Shown here in pieces: positions 1 through 7,337 of a DNA stretch of 8,237 nt. The DNA is from Ardenticatenales bacterium (GTDB taxonomy: Bacteria > Chloroflexota > Anaerolineae > Ardenticatenales > Ardenticatenaceae): positions 1 to 8,237 of the forward strand of contig JACCSL010000124.1 of assembly GCA_013812995.1 (NCBI GenBank), in the 5' to 3' direction. A program made the translations under genes and the position numbers. Numbering within the stretch: position 1 is the stretch's first letter; every line of letters begins with the position of its first letter. The notes under the pieces were generated by a model. The model was not told where the DNA came from and did not search any database. It worked only from the letters and a program-made list of their open reading frames with translations.

Positions 1-552
1 GTGAACAGCACCATCAGTGATAATTCTACGCAGGGGGGCGACGTAGACAGTGGGCGGGGAGGGGGAATTTACAATATTACGGGCACGCTGTCGCTCCATA
101 ACAGCACTATCTCGGACAATGTGGCGAGCCACGGGGGCGGCATCTACAACAGTCAAGACGGAGTGGTACTCCTCCGCAATTCGATCGTGAGAGGGAATAT
201 TTCCTTTAAGGATGATGGAAATAATTGCCTGGGACGGATTGAGTCGCAGGGGTATAACCTCCTTGGCAATGCAAGGCAATGCGAATTCATCGCCAGCACA
301 GGCGACAGACTCAATACCCCGCTCCCCTATTTTCCAATGACCGGGAGTCCAGGATATTACCCGCTGCCGCGCGCCACCGCCGCGATGGACGCGGGTAACC
401 CGGCGGGCTGCCTGGACCACGAGGGGAGGCTGCTCACCGTGGATCAGCGTGGTGTGCCACGCCAGGGACGCTGTGATATTGGCAGTTATGAGTATAACGA
501 GAACCATGATCCCTTTTTCTACCTTCTCTTGCCCGCTACGGTTCACCCATAA
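1..552 (+). CDS. 3' end of a secreted beta-helix repeat (choice-of-anchor Q type) surface protein, partial
   Basis: The reading frame is open from the first base and ends at TAA 550-552. The GTG at base 1 encodes a residue inside a repeat, so the true start lies to the left of the window. Residues 2-8 and 34-40 carry the same NSTISDN repeat, each followed by a GGGIYN turn (about 31-35 and 45-50). This is the rung pattern of right-handed parallel beta-helix proteins of the polymorphic outer-membrane/choice-of-anchor Q group. After the rungs come N-C-L-G, GYNLLGN, AMDAGNP, DQRGVPR and CDIGSYEY (about 158-165), the usual closing block of this family. The protein ends in a short hydrophobic stretch (FFYLLLP). 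Such proteins are exported and displayed at or beyond the cell surface, often as adhesins or matrix proteins. The specific ligand cannot be told from this piece. The family call is firm; the role is inference. Confidence 0.85.
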   Translation: MNSTISDNSTQGGDVDSGRGGGIYNITGTLSLHNSTISDNVASHGGGIYNSQDGVVLLRNSIVRGNISFKDDGNNCLGRIESQGYNLLGNARQCEFIASTGDRLNTPLPYFPMTGSPGYYPLPRATAAMDAGNPAGCLDHEGRLLTVDQRGVPRQGRCDIGSYEYNENHDPFFYLLLPATVHP

Positions 553-585
553 ATAAATCCTCTTGTTGCTCATCTAACATTTCAC

Positions 586-591
586 AAGGAG
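586..591 (+). promoter_or_regulatory. Shine-Dalgarno of the 617-aa GH-like gene
   Basis: AAGGAG lies 8 nt before the ATG at 600. It is a strong ribosome-binding site and fixes the start of this gene. No convincing promoter was seen in the 47 bases between the upstream stop codon and this start, so read-through from the upstream gene is possible. Confidence 0.7.
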
Positions 592-599
592 AGTCTTAG

Positions 600-2453
600 A
601 TGCCCTTTGGTACATTAGATTCAACCAATCGTTTAGGCGTATCGAACGTATCGTTGCCCAATGCCCATGAGTTTGCAACTAAGGTATTGAAACTACCGCC
701 TAATATCCCCATCTATCAGCAACAACTGCTTCACAGTACCAACGCCTTGCATGGCCCAACGTTGGCTTCCGCCGAAAGCTGTTTTCCCTACCCCGATGGC
801 ACTGCGGGAAAGACGAATGTTCTCCGGCAAGTAAATCCCCATCATCATAAACATGGGCGTCTCAATATCTCAGCCAGCCCCCATGATAATTTTATTAGCT
901 ATGCAGGGCGCTATCCAACCAAGGAAGCCGCGCAACTATTCTATATCTGTAATGAGCCAGAGGCACCGACAGAACTGAATACCAGTGGCAACAAATGTGA
1001 GCGTTCCGCCGAGCAATGGCCTCCCCCTGTATGGGAAATTGACTCCTACCCCTCTATTATCAAGAGTTTCCCCAAACTGCAAGAAAGGGAGGAAGGATTC
1101 TGGGACGTTTATTTTGTTTGGGATGAAGACACGCAAAGGTATGTTGAAAAGCAGCGACATATCAATGCGAAAGCGCTGGCCCATATCTTTTTAATGGTGC
1201 GGAACTTGGCGTTATCCAAGAACCCGTATCATGTTGTGCTCCCCCCCGCTGCCGCTGAATCTCGGTTCGGTGCCCATCCTGATTTCACTGCTTACTGGAC
1301 GGACTTTTTTAATGGTCTCCGTGATGGCACAACCTTTAAGTCGGTGTCGCAAGCCAAACTCCCCTCTGTAGAATCCCTGGAGGCGTTACACGCCCATCGC
1401 TATGACAACGCCCACTACGATTCTACCACCCGAACCTATGATCCTCTTTACACAGTGGCTACGAGCGCAACGGATATTCGGCGGGGATGTGATTGGTACC
1501 GCGACACCTATCTGCCTGGACAACCGCTTCCGCTGGACTACATGCTCAGTGAGGCAGGTCCCAACTGGAAACTAAGATGGGATTATGATAAGAATTGGTT
1601 AGGTCCGATCTGGGCAGGGGGGTTTCCCAATATGATGCAAGGTCTTTCCTACTGGAATTCCCATCTGGCCTGGATTACAAGACGTGCCCCACTTGAGTTA
1701 AACCTCAAAGAGTGGAACCAGAATAGCCATGTCATGTATGCCTGTATCCATGAACCCAACTATCCCCCTTATGTAATTCGGGCGAATGATAAATATCTGA
1801 GAAAGGAGTATCGTACCCAGTGGTATTTTAATCTGGATGCCTGGGCCACCTATGTCAGTCACAATACCCCGGTCTGCTCAACTACCCTTCAGCAGGTAGG
1901 AAACTACATGCCCACCTTTCCCCTCCTCACTTCTGTTGACTCTCACGGTGCTTCATGGCACATGGCTCCTTTTGGGGCGTGCTATAACGTTTGGGCACAG
2001 GTTGGCGCGGATAGTTTCCCGGCAGAGTTCGGGAAGGGGTGGCATGATGATAAAGGATTGGCAGGGAGTCGGGGACAGGCCGAGGTAACGGTGAAAACGA
2101 CAAATGGGTGGAGCACGATCCTGATTCCTTTTCTCAAAAACAAGGGAACCTTTGCCAAATATAGCCAGTATAGCGTGCGCTGGCATAGGGGAGATGGTTC
2201 ATATCGGGATCATGGCATGCTGGATCTCAGTGAATTTCCCGATACTGCAACGTTTACCATTCCCGTCTCTAACAAAACTTACAATCAGGAAGTGTACAGT
2301 GCGATGGTACTACCGCTGATTGTCTGGACGGGATCCAATACCCAACGCACGTTCAAATTAGAACTATCCCGGAACATTAGTGGGCCAGCGGTTCATGTGG
2401 GTCGCCCTATCGTTCTGAATGACGTTGCCTGTTCGTGGCATATTACGCATTGA
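600..2453 (+). CDS. unrecognised 617-aa protein with clan GH-A (TIM-barrel glycoside hydrolase) landmarks
   Basis: I cannot name a family. The order of elements does resemble a clan GH-A barrel. A strand ends in FYICNEP (114-120), where Asn118-Glu119 would be the beta-4 acid/base pair. A helix at about 188-206 precedes a strand VVLPPAAAE (212-220). Next come EALHAHRYD (261-269), with His266 at the expected beta-6 His, and DYMLSEAGP (313-321), with Glu318 as the candidate beta-7 nucleophile. The Trp-rich segment 351-359 could be beta-8. Residues about 490-595 are strand-rich and could form a C-terminal beta-sandwich. No signal peptide or membrane segment is visible, yet there are eight cysteines (61, 117, 133, 297, 382, 426, 461, 611). 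Met1 is supported by AAGGAG 8 nt upstream. By eye its GC is near 50%, below the genes to the right. It is followed after 19 nt by a Tat-exported protein gene. The coding call is firm; the hydrolase reading is inference. Confidence 0.85.
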   Translation: MPFGTLDSTNRLGVSNVSLPNAHEFATKVLKLPPNIPIYQQQLLHSTNALHGPTLASAESCFPYPDGTAGKTNVLRQVNPHHHKHGRLNISASPHDNFISYAGRYPTKEAAQLFYICNEPEAPTELNTSGNKCERSAEQWPPPVWEIDSYPSIIKSFPKLQEREEGFWDVYFVWDEDTQRYVEKQRHINAKALAHIFLMVRNLALSKNPYHVVLPPAAAESRFGAHPDFTAYWTDFFNGLRDGTTFKSVSQAKLPSVESLEALHAHRYDNAHYDSTTRTYDPLYTVATSATDIRRGCDWYRDTYLPGQPLPLDYMLSEAGPNWKLRWDYDKNWLGPIWAGGFPNMMQGLSYWNSHLAWITRRAPLELNLKEWNQNSHVMYACIHEPNYPPYVIRANDKYLRKEYRTQWYFNLDAWATYVSHNTPVCSTTLQQVGNYMPTFPLLTSVDSHGASWHMAPFGACYNVWAQVGADSFPAEFGKGWHDDKGLAGSRGQAEVTVKTTNGWSTILIPFLKNKGTFAKYSQYSVRWHRGDGSYRDHGMLDLSEFPDTATFTIPVSNKTYNQEVYSAMVLPLIVWTGSNTQRTFKLELSRNISGPAVHVGRPIVLNDVACSWHITH

Positions 2454-2472
2454 GAGGTTTGAAAAGGAAATA

Positions 2473-3102
2473 ATGAATAGGAACGATTCACAACTGACGC
2501 GTCGTCACCTGTTGCAGAGCATGATGGTGGCATTGGCAGCACTTGCAGTGTCACCACTGCCCGGCATTTTGGCCGCTCCTCCAAGAGAAATCAACGAGGA
2601 GGAAACTGAGGAGGAAACACCTGAGCGCACAGAAGGGACAGCCATTCACATGGGCGGGTTTATTGAGCAACTTGAAATGCCCAACACACTCTATCTGCGA
2701 ATGGGCGAAGAGCGCGTGATGGTCCGCTTTCTAGCGGAGGCCAGTTTCTGGCATGGTGCGCTGGAAAAGGTTGCGGACCTGACCCCATTTCTTCCAGGGG
2801 ATGAGGTCATGCTAGCAGGGAGATGGAACAACGAGGGCCTCTTTGAAGCCACTTCGCTTAACAGCCTTTGTCGCATCATTCGTGGTCAGGTGCTCTCCGA
2901 GCGCGGGAATCGCCTGGAAACACCGGAGGGTGTCGTCTATCGCTCTGCCAAAACCGTCGGGGTTGACCGGGCCGAATTCGCACGGCTAGGTCAGGGCGCA
3001 CGTAAAGCCCTGCCGGAGAAGCTGTCCGGCATCGAAATTGTCGTTGAGGCATGGCGTGATCCAGCCACGAATCAGTTTATGGCCCGTCAGATTGGAGCAT
3101 AA
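2473..3102 (+). CDS. small Tat-exported protein with OB-fold-like repeats, function unknown
   Basis: The 209-aa protein starts at ATG 2473, preceded by AAGGA. An in-frame ATG at 2419 lies inside the upstream gene and would bury the signal peptide. Residues 9-15 (TRRHLLQ) form a twin-arginine motif, followed by a hydrophobic stretch (16-34) and a likely cleavage zone near LAAPP (33-37). A Glu-rich linker (41-52) follows. The rest looks like two short beta-rich units, about 55-133 and 135-208. The first has the pattern G-x-I...L-x-L-x-M...L-x-x-F-x-P-G-D-x-V-x-L-x-G...F-x-A-T-S-L, reminiscent of OB-fold-like DUF5666-type domains. It would be exported folded across the membrane by Tat. It sits 19 nt after the GH-like gene and 4 nt before comB, so it is probably in one transcript with them. 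Export is well supported; the fold is tentative and the function unknown. Confidence 0.85.
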   Translation: MNRNDSQLTRRHLLQSMMVALAALAVSPLPGILAAPPREINEEETEEETPERTEGTAIHMGGFIEQLEMPNTLYLRMGEERVMVRFLAEASFWHGALEKVADLTPFLPGDEVMLAGRWNNEGLFEATSLNSLCRIIRGQVLSERGNRLETPEGVVYRSAKTVGVDRAEFARLGQGARKALPEKLSGIEIVVEAWRDPATNQFMARQIGA

Positions 3103-3106
3103 TCAA

Positions 3107-3835
3107 ATGAACGTTGAACTTTTGTTTGCTGACGAGGGGGCGCGGGAAGCCGCCCGCCGCCAGGCTGTGACCGTCATCGTTGATGCGTTGCGCGCCAGTG
3201 CTACCACCATCACGGCGCTGGCCGTGGGGGCAGCCGGGGTTCTCCCCGTGCTGACCGTGGAGGAGGCTACGACGTACGTGGGTCGCCCGCAGCATCGCGT
3301 CGCGGGGGAGCGGCAGGGGGAAAAGTGTCCCGGCTTTGATCACGGAAATTCGCCCACGGAACTGCGCCGCATGGCGTCGAGTCTCACCGGAACAACCCTG
3401 GTGCTCTCCACGAGCAATGGCACAAAGATGGTCAACACTGCCCGCGAGGGGGCGGCGGCCGTGCTCATGGGGACGACGCTCAACGCTCGTGCCGTGGCAC
3501 GCGCTGCCTGGCAAATCGCGATGGAGCGGCAGCGGGATATTGTCCTTGTGGCAGCCGGGGAATACGGGGAGCACGCCGAGGAAGATGCCTGCGCCGCCCG
3601 TTGCATCGCCGCGCATCTCCATGCGCTTGGGGTCTCTTGCCCAAGCAGCGCGCTGCGCGAGGAAACGCCTCTCACTGTCTTTCTGGCTACGCCCAGCGCG
3701 GATGAACTGCGCGGTCTTGGGTATGACGAGGACATTGATTTCTGCGCCCAGCAGGATGTGTATGACCTCGTGCCTATTCTCCACGAGGATCGCTTCGTCC
3801 GCTTTCAGCCCTCCGTCGAGAGCCGGGTCGCCTAG
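3107..3835 (+). CDS. comB: 2-phosphosulfolactate phosphatase (ComB family)
   Basis: This 242-aa protein would hydrolyse (2R)-2-phospho-3-sulfolactate to 3-sulfolactate and phosphate, a Mg-dependent cytosolic step of the archaeal coenzyme M pathway (EC 3.1.3.71). The family blocks are all visible: VDALRAS (25-31), GERQGEKCPGFDHGNSP (67-83), STSNGTKMV (101-109), and GEYGEHAEEDACAA (151-164). Its length is normal for ComB. The start at 3107 is chosen because GGAG lies 9 nt upstream and the protein then begins with the usual short beta-strand MNVELLF; the longer in-frame start at 3038 would overlap the upstream gene. It follows that gene by 4 nt and converges on the M42 peptidase gene, 21 bases away. 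No comA or other coenzyme M gene is present here, so its pathway in this organism is open. Bacillus has a homologue linked to spore sulfolactate. Confidence 0.93.
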   Translation: MNVELLFADEGAREAARRQAVTVIVDALRASATTITALAVGAAGVLPVLTVEEATTYVGRPQHRVAGERQGEKCPGFDHGNSPTELRRMASSLTGTTLVLSTSNGTKMVNTAREGAAAVLMGTTLNARAVARAAWQIAMERQRDIVLVAAGEYGEHAEEDACAARCIAAHLHALGVSCPSSALREETPLTVFLATPSADELRGLGYDEDIDFCAQQDVYDLVPILHEDRFVRFQPSVESRVA

Positions 3836-3856
3836 AAATCAGCAAAAACAAAGAGG

Positions 3857-4798
3857 CTATTTGTTGAGTTTCCCCTTGCCATATTTTTTGAGGAACTCCA
3901 GAATCAAATCCTTGGTCGCCTCACAGTCGGAGAGGCGGGCGACCTCGGCGGGGGTGTGGGCGTAGCGAATGGGGACACCCACGAAGATAGCAGGGAAACC
4001 GGCCAGGCTGACATGCATGGCATCCGACCCCCCCGAGAGTGCAATCTCGGCCTGGGCAGGAATATCGCTATCCTTTGCCACCTGGAGCATGGCTTTGGCC
4101 CATCGTCTGTCATGAACCTGGGCGTCGCGTAGCGTGACGGCTGGACCCTTCCCCCATTCCACGATGTAGGGTCCCTCGGGGCTTGCCGCATAGGTGATGT
4201 CCACCACAATGCCAAGCTCCAACCCTTGCACTCTCAGGGCGGCAGCCCCCGCCCCGGCCGGGGCATGTTCCTCGCGCACCGTCGCGACGAACACGGCGTT
4301 CTTCGCTGCCTGCCAAGCCTCCAGCGCCACCCAGGTTCCAAGCTTGTTGTCCAGCCAGCGGCTATGGATGAGTTTGCCATCTGTCTGGAAGTTGGGCGCG
4401 AAGGCTGCTACATCGCCCACGGCCACTTTCGTTGCGGCGTCGGGCTCCCAGAGGTCGATGTAATAGTCTTTGTCCTTTACCAGCAGGGTGCCACTGACCG
4501 CCCCCGCGTCCGTCTCGATGATCATGGGGGTGTAGTTGGGGGTGGTTGGCCCGCCAAGCTTCACCACCTTGACATGATCCTCTTTGACCTCCTCGACAAT
4601 GAAGCCAACGCTATCCATGTGCGAGAAGATGGCAACCTGGGGGCGCTCTCCCCGCCAGGCGAAAACATTCCCCAAACGATCCATCTCGACACGGGTGGCA
4701 TGAGGACGCAGTTGCTCCATGAGCCACCCGGCAAGGGGTGCCTCGTTCCCCACGACGGAATTGAAACGCATCATCTGCACGAGAAGATTTAGGTCCAT
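3857..4798 (-). CDS. M42-family metallopeptidase (glutamyl/tetrahedral aminopeptidase-like)
   Basis: The 313-aa protein should be a cytosolic di-metal aminopeptidase of family M42, enzymes that assemble into tetrahedral dodecamers and trim short peptides. The full set of metal and catalytic residues can be placed: SHMDSVGF (59-66) with His60 and Asp62; RWLDNKLG (147-154) with bridging Asp150; REEHAPAGA (175-183) with Glu176 as general base and Glu177 as metal ligand; VVDIT with Asp200; SGGSDA (255-260); and RYAHTPAEV (278-286) with His281. An insert at about 78-140 matches the PDZ-like lid domain. It is somewhat shorter than the usual 340-370 residues. The ATG at 4798 has AAAGGA about 6 nt upstream. 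It starts 27 nt after the RNA methyltransferase gene and is probably co-transcribed with it. Some relatives are annotated endoglucanase, but peptidase is the sound call. Confidence 0.92.
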   Translation of the reverse strand: MDLNLLVQMMRFNSVVGNEAPLAGWLMEQLRPHATRVEMDRLGNVFAWRGERPQVAIFSHMDSVGFIVEEVKEDHVKVVKLGGPTTPNYTPMIIETDAGAVSGTLLVKDKDYYIDLWEPDAATKVAVGDVAAFAPNFQTDGKLIHSRWLDNKLGTWVALEAWQAAKNAVFVATVREEHAPAGAGAAALRVQGLELGIVVDITYAASPEGPYIVEWGKGPAVTLRDAQVHDRRWAKAMLQVAKDSDIPAQAEIALSGGSDAMHVSLAGFPAIFVGVPIRYAHTPAEVARLSDCEATKDLILEFLKKYGKGKLNK

Positions 4799-4825
4799 GA
4801 GTGATTCCTTTGGTGATAGACGCAG

Positions 4826-5605
4826 CTAGCCCGAAGGTTCCATGCGGCGCTGTCGAAATGCCTCGAACATCATCACGCTGCCCGCCACCGCAGCATTCAG
4901 AGACTCTACAGCGTTCGCCATCGAGATGGTAATGATCTCATCGGTGCGCTGCCGCGCGGCTTCCCCCGCCCCGCTGGCCTCCCCGCCGATAATCAGTGCG
5001 CTAGGCAAAGTCCAATCGACCTGATCATAGAGGGCATCGCCCTGGGCATCGCCAAGACGCACCGTTAGCCCGGTGAGCAACGATAGGACCGCATCCCAGG
5101 TCAGCCCTTCATAGATGGGAAGTCGAAAGTGCGCTCCCATCCCCGCCCGCAATACCTTGTCGGCCCACGGGTCTACGGTGCCTCTGGGGACGATGACTCC
5201 CTCGACGCCTGCCGCAGCCGCGGAGCGGAGCAAGGTTCCAAGATTTCCGGGGTCCCGCACGCCATCTGCAATAAGAAGGAGGGTAGGCTGCTCGGGCCAG
5301 GGGAGGGCGGGAAGAGGCACAATCGCCGCAACCCCCTGCGGCGTTACCGTTCCCGCCATCTCGGTCATTACTGCCTCACTGACTTCCCAGGCAACCGGAC
5401 CATGCGCCTCTACTAACGATTGAACGCGCGCTGTCTCCAGGGCGGCCTGGGTGAAGAAGAGGAGGTCAGGCGTGATGCCGGTTGCTACTGCATCCCCCAC
5501 CAGACGCACTCCCTCCACGAAGAGTTTGCCCTCCCGCTGCCGCTCCCGGCGGCGCTGAAGGGCACGGGCCCACTTGACTTTAGAATTTTGTATACTCTCG
5601 ATCAT
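4826..5605 (-). CDS. SpoU/TrmH-family RNA 2'-O-methyltransferase
   Basis: This protein should transfer a methyl group from S-adenosylmethionine to a ribose 2'-OH in rRNA or tRNA (SPOUT superfamily, trefoil-knot fold). Numbered from the upstream GTG at 5614, residues 4-104 form an N-terminal RNA-binding region: an IQNSKVK opening, a basic patch RRRERQREGK and FVEGVRLV. The catalytic half then has motif 1 DGVRDPGNLGTLLRSA (117-132, with Asn124 and Arg130), motif 2 IIGGEASGAG (208-217), and motif 3 ISMANAVESLNAAVA (230-244), which includes the SLN signature. Homologues usually begin just before I-x-S-x-Q-N, which favours the ATG at 5605 (259 aa); the GTG at 5614 adds three residues and remains possible. 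Placement after rplT is common in bacteria (tsnR-like genes in Actinobacteria). The exact target nucleotide (RlmB, TrmH or TsnR type) cannot be assigned. Confidence 0.93.
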   Translation of the reverse strand: MIESIQNSKVKWARALQRRRERQREGKLFVEGVRLVGDAVATGITPDLLFFTQAALETARVQSLVEAHGPVAWEVSEAVMTEMAGTVTPQGVAAIVPLPALPWPEQPTLLLIADGVRDPGNLGTLLRSAAAAGVEGVIVPRGTVDPWADKVLRAGMGAHFRLPIYEGLTWDAVLSLLTGLTVRLGDAQGDALYDQVDWTLPSALIIGGEASGAGEAARQRTDEIITISMANAVESLNAAVAGSVMMFEAFRQRRMEPSG

Positions 5606-5621
5606 TCGGCGCACCGTTGTC

Positions 5622-5650
5622 AGTGTATCACAAACAAAAGCGGGTAGGAA
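5622..5650 (-). promoter_or_regulatory. possible extended -10 promoter for the RNA methyltransferase gene
   Basis: On the minus strand TGATACACT (5622-5630) resembles an extended -10 element. A weak -35 (TTCCTA, 5645-5650) lies 17 bp upstream, inside the terminator stem of the preceding operon. Transcription would start near 5614-5615, at the alternative GTG. It explains how a gene just after a strong terminator is expressed, but the match is only partial. Confidence 0.3.
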
Positions 5651-5671
5651 GCACCCTTCCTACCCGCTTTT
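5628..5671 (-). terminator. intrinsic terminator of the infC-rpmI-rplT operon
   Basis: Bases 5636-5651 and 5656-5671 are perfect reverse complements: a 16-bp stem with a 4-base loop. The outer four pairs are A-T and the core is GC-rich. On the minus strand the stem is followed by TTTTGTTTG. It begins 16 nt past the rplT stop, so it ends the ribosomal-protein transcript. On the plus strand no gene leads into it. Confidence 0.93.
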
Positions 5672-5687
5672 ATGAAAACCCAACCGA

Positions 5688-6041
5688 TTAGAGGTGGGCC
5701 TTAACGCTCTCTACCACGGAGGCAAAGCCACCGGGGTCCCGAACTGCCATATCAGCCAGCACCTTGCGATCCAGGTTGATCTCGGCCACTTTCAAACCGT
5801 AGATGAAGCGACTGTACGACAGCCCATGTTCACGCACGGCAGCGTTGATACGCTGAATCCACAGGCGGCGGAAATCGCGCTTCTTGAGCTTGCGGTGCTT
5901 CGTCGCGTAACGCAGCGAATGGGTCACCTGCTCTCGGGCAGTGCGGAAACGCACTGACCGGCTCCCGCGATACCCACGGGCCATCTTCAAGACCTTTTTA
6001 TGACGACGGTGGGTGGTAAACCCACCCTTTACACGAGACAT
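5688..6041 (-). CDS. rplT: 50S ribosomal protein L20
   Basis: The 117-aa protein is a full-length L20, an early-binding 23S rRNA protein needed for large-subunit assembly. The N-terminus is strongly basic: [20 protein letters not shown], then ARGYRGSRS and FRTAREQV, which form the long rRNA-penetrating tail. The globular domain follows with [16 protein letters not shown] (54-69), YSRFIYGL (76-83), [10 protein letters not shown] (90-99) and a closing [13 protein letters not shown] strong GGAGGA site lies about 6 nt before the ATG at 6041. In E. coli and Bacillus, L20 is also the autogenous repressor of this operon. The gene follows rpmI after 107 nt and ends just before a strong terminator. 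Confidence 0.98.
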   Translation of the reverse strand: MSRVKGGFTTHRRHKKVLKMARGYRGSRSVRFRTAREQVTHSLRYATKHRKLKKRDFRRLWIQRINAAVREHGLSYSRFIYGLKVAEINLDRKVLADMAVRDPGGFASVVESVKAHL

Positions 6042-6101
6042 AGGATTCCTCCAGCTTTGGAATTAAGAATAAGAGTAGAGTCCGTCGAGAAGGCGTGGAG
6101 G

Positions 6102-6148
6102 GTTACAACATGCCAGCCGACAGGACCCAGAAACGATGATGTTGTGGC
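6102..6148 (-). promoter_or_regulatory. inverted repeat in the rpmI-rplT spacer, possible RNA structure
   Basis: The 107-nt spacer between rpmI and rplT is long for this operon. It holds a 7-bp inverted repeat (6105-6111 with 6139-6145, ACAACAT/ATGTTGT), extendable by two G-U pairs and one G-C pair (6102 with 6148), enclosing 27 bases. It lies right after the rpmI stop. It could be an RNA element controlling rplT, or a chance pairing; no T-tract follows, so it is not a terminator. Confidence 0.3.
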
Positions 6149-6352
6149 TCAGCGCAGGTAGGGCGCGAGCTTCTGAATGCGGCGGCGGAACGAGTTGTTC
6201 GTGACGAGCTCGTACTTGTCGAACGAGCGGCGCACGCGCTTGGCGGCGCGGCGGCGCAGGTGGCTCTTGCCGATGTGGGTGCGCAGGATTTTCCCGGTGC
6301 CGGTCACCTTGAAGCGCTTGGCGGTGACCTTGTGCGTCTTCATCTTGGGCAT
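6149..6352 (-). CDS. rpmI: 50S ribosomal protein L35
   Basis: The 67-aa protein is a complete L35, a small, highly basic component of the large subunit. It shows the family signature [20 protein letters not shown] (1-20), then [15 protein letters not shown] (21-35) and the C-terminal [12 protein letters not shown]. The ATG at 6352 is preceded by AAAAGGAG, with 11 nt between GGAG and the start. It lies 81 bases after infC and 107 before rplT, in the order conserved across bacteria. A terminator-like hairpin sits in the infC-rpmI gap just before this ribosome-binding site and may tune its expression. Confidence 0.97.
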   Translation of the reverse strand: MPKMKTHKVTAKRFKVTGTGKILRTHIGKSHLRRRAAKRVRRSFDKYELVTNNSFRRRIQKLAPYLR

Positions 6353-6373
6353 GATCTGTCTTTCTCCTTTTGC

Positions 6374-6411
6374 AATAAAACATCCTCAGGCATCCAATCT
6401 ACCTGAGGATG
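6374..6411 (-). terminator. terminator-like hairpin (attenuator candidate) between infC and rpmI
   Basis: Bases 6381-6390 and 6402-6411 are perfect reverse complements (CATCCTCAGG/CCTGAGGATG): a 10-bp stem with an 11-base loop. On the minus strand it is followed directly by TTTTATT. Since rpmI and rplT are needed in step with infC, complete termination is unlikely. A partial terminator, or a structure controlled by L20 or ribosomes, fits better. The loop contains GGATG, which could pair alternatively with the CATCC of the 5' arm. Confidence 0.6.
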
Positions 6412-6433
6412 GGATGGTATGGGTTAAGGATAC

Positions 6434-7240
<807 letters not shown>

Positions 7241-7248
7241 AGCCGAAC

Positions 7249-7252
7249 CCTC
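7249..7252 (-). promoter_or_regulatory. Shine-Dalgarno deciding the infC AUA start
   Basis: GAGG on the minus strand lies 8 nt before ATA 7238-7240. No ATG, GTG or TTG occurs in the infC frame between the upstream in-frame stop (7262-7264) and the conserved N-terminus. An ATG directly followed by TGA, in another frame, overlaps this site at 7251-7256. Confidence 0.6.
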
Positions 7253-7288
7253 ACATTTCTTTCAATGAATGGTCTCTAAACCCGTCGG

Positions 7289-7316
7289 ATTATATCAGTT
7301 CTCGTTTCTCTTGCAA
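7289..7316 (-). promoter_or_regulatory. promoter of the infC-rpmI-rplT operon
   Basis: On the minus strand TTGCAA (7311-7316) is followed after 16 bp by TATAAT (7289-7294), preceded by TG one base away, which makes a perfect extended -10 (TGATATAAT). Transcription would begin near 7282, giving a leader of about 42 nt before the AUA start. It lies in the 97-base gap behind the AHSA1 gene. No convincing terminator for that gene was seen, so some read-through into infC is possible. Confidence 0.75.
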
Positions 7317-7337
7317 ACGGAAAGCGCGTTGAACTTT

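Noticed and set aside
1..120. Degenerate direct repeat at 4-23 and 100-119 as a mobile or CRISPR-like repeat
   Set aside because: The copies encode the NSTISDN rung of a beta-helix and differ at several bases; they are protein repeats.
2419..2472. Earlier ATG for the Tat-exported protein
   Set aside because: It overlaps the end of the upstream gene and would put 18 residues before a proper twin-arginine signal that starts at 2473.
3077..3784. 235-aa minus-strand frame opposite comB
   Set aside because: It lies fully antisense to a well-supported comB, has no recognisable domain and is explained by high GC content.
3847..3865. Short inverted repeat AACAAA/TTTGTT between the convergent genes
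   Set aside because: The stem is only 6 bp, nearly all A-T, and overlaps the peptidase stop; too weak to call a terminator.
3336..3965. 209-aa frame overlapping comB and the convergent junction
   Set aside because: Same strand but shifted frame inside comB, with Arg/Ser-rich random composition.
4226..4792. 188-aa plus-strand frame opposite the M42 peptidase gene
   Set aside because: Antisense to a gene with all catalytic residues in place; no ribosome-binding site or known motif.
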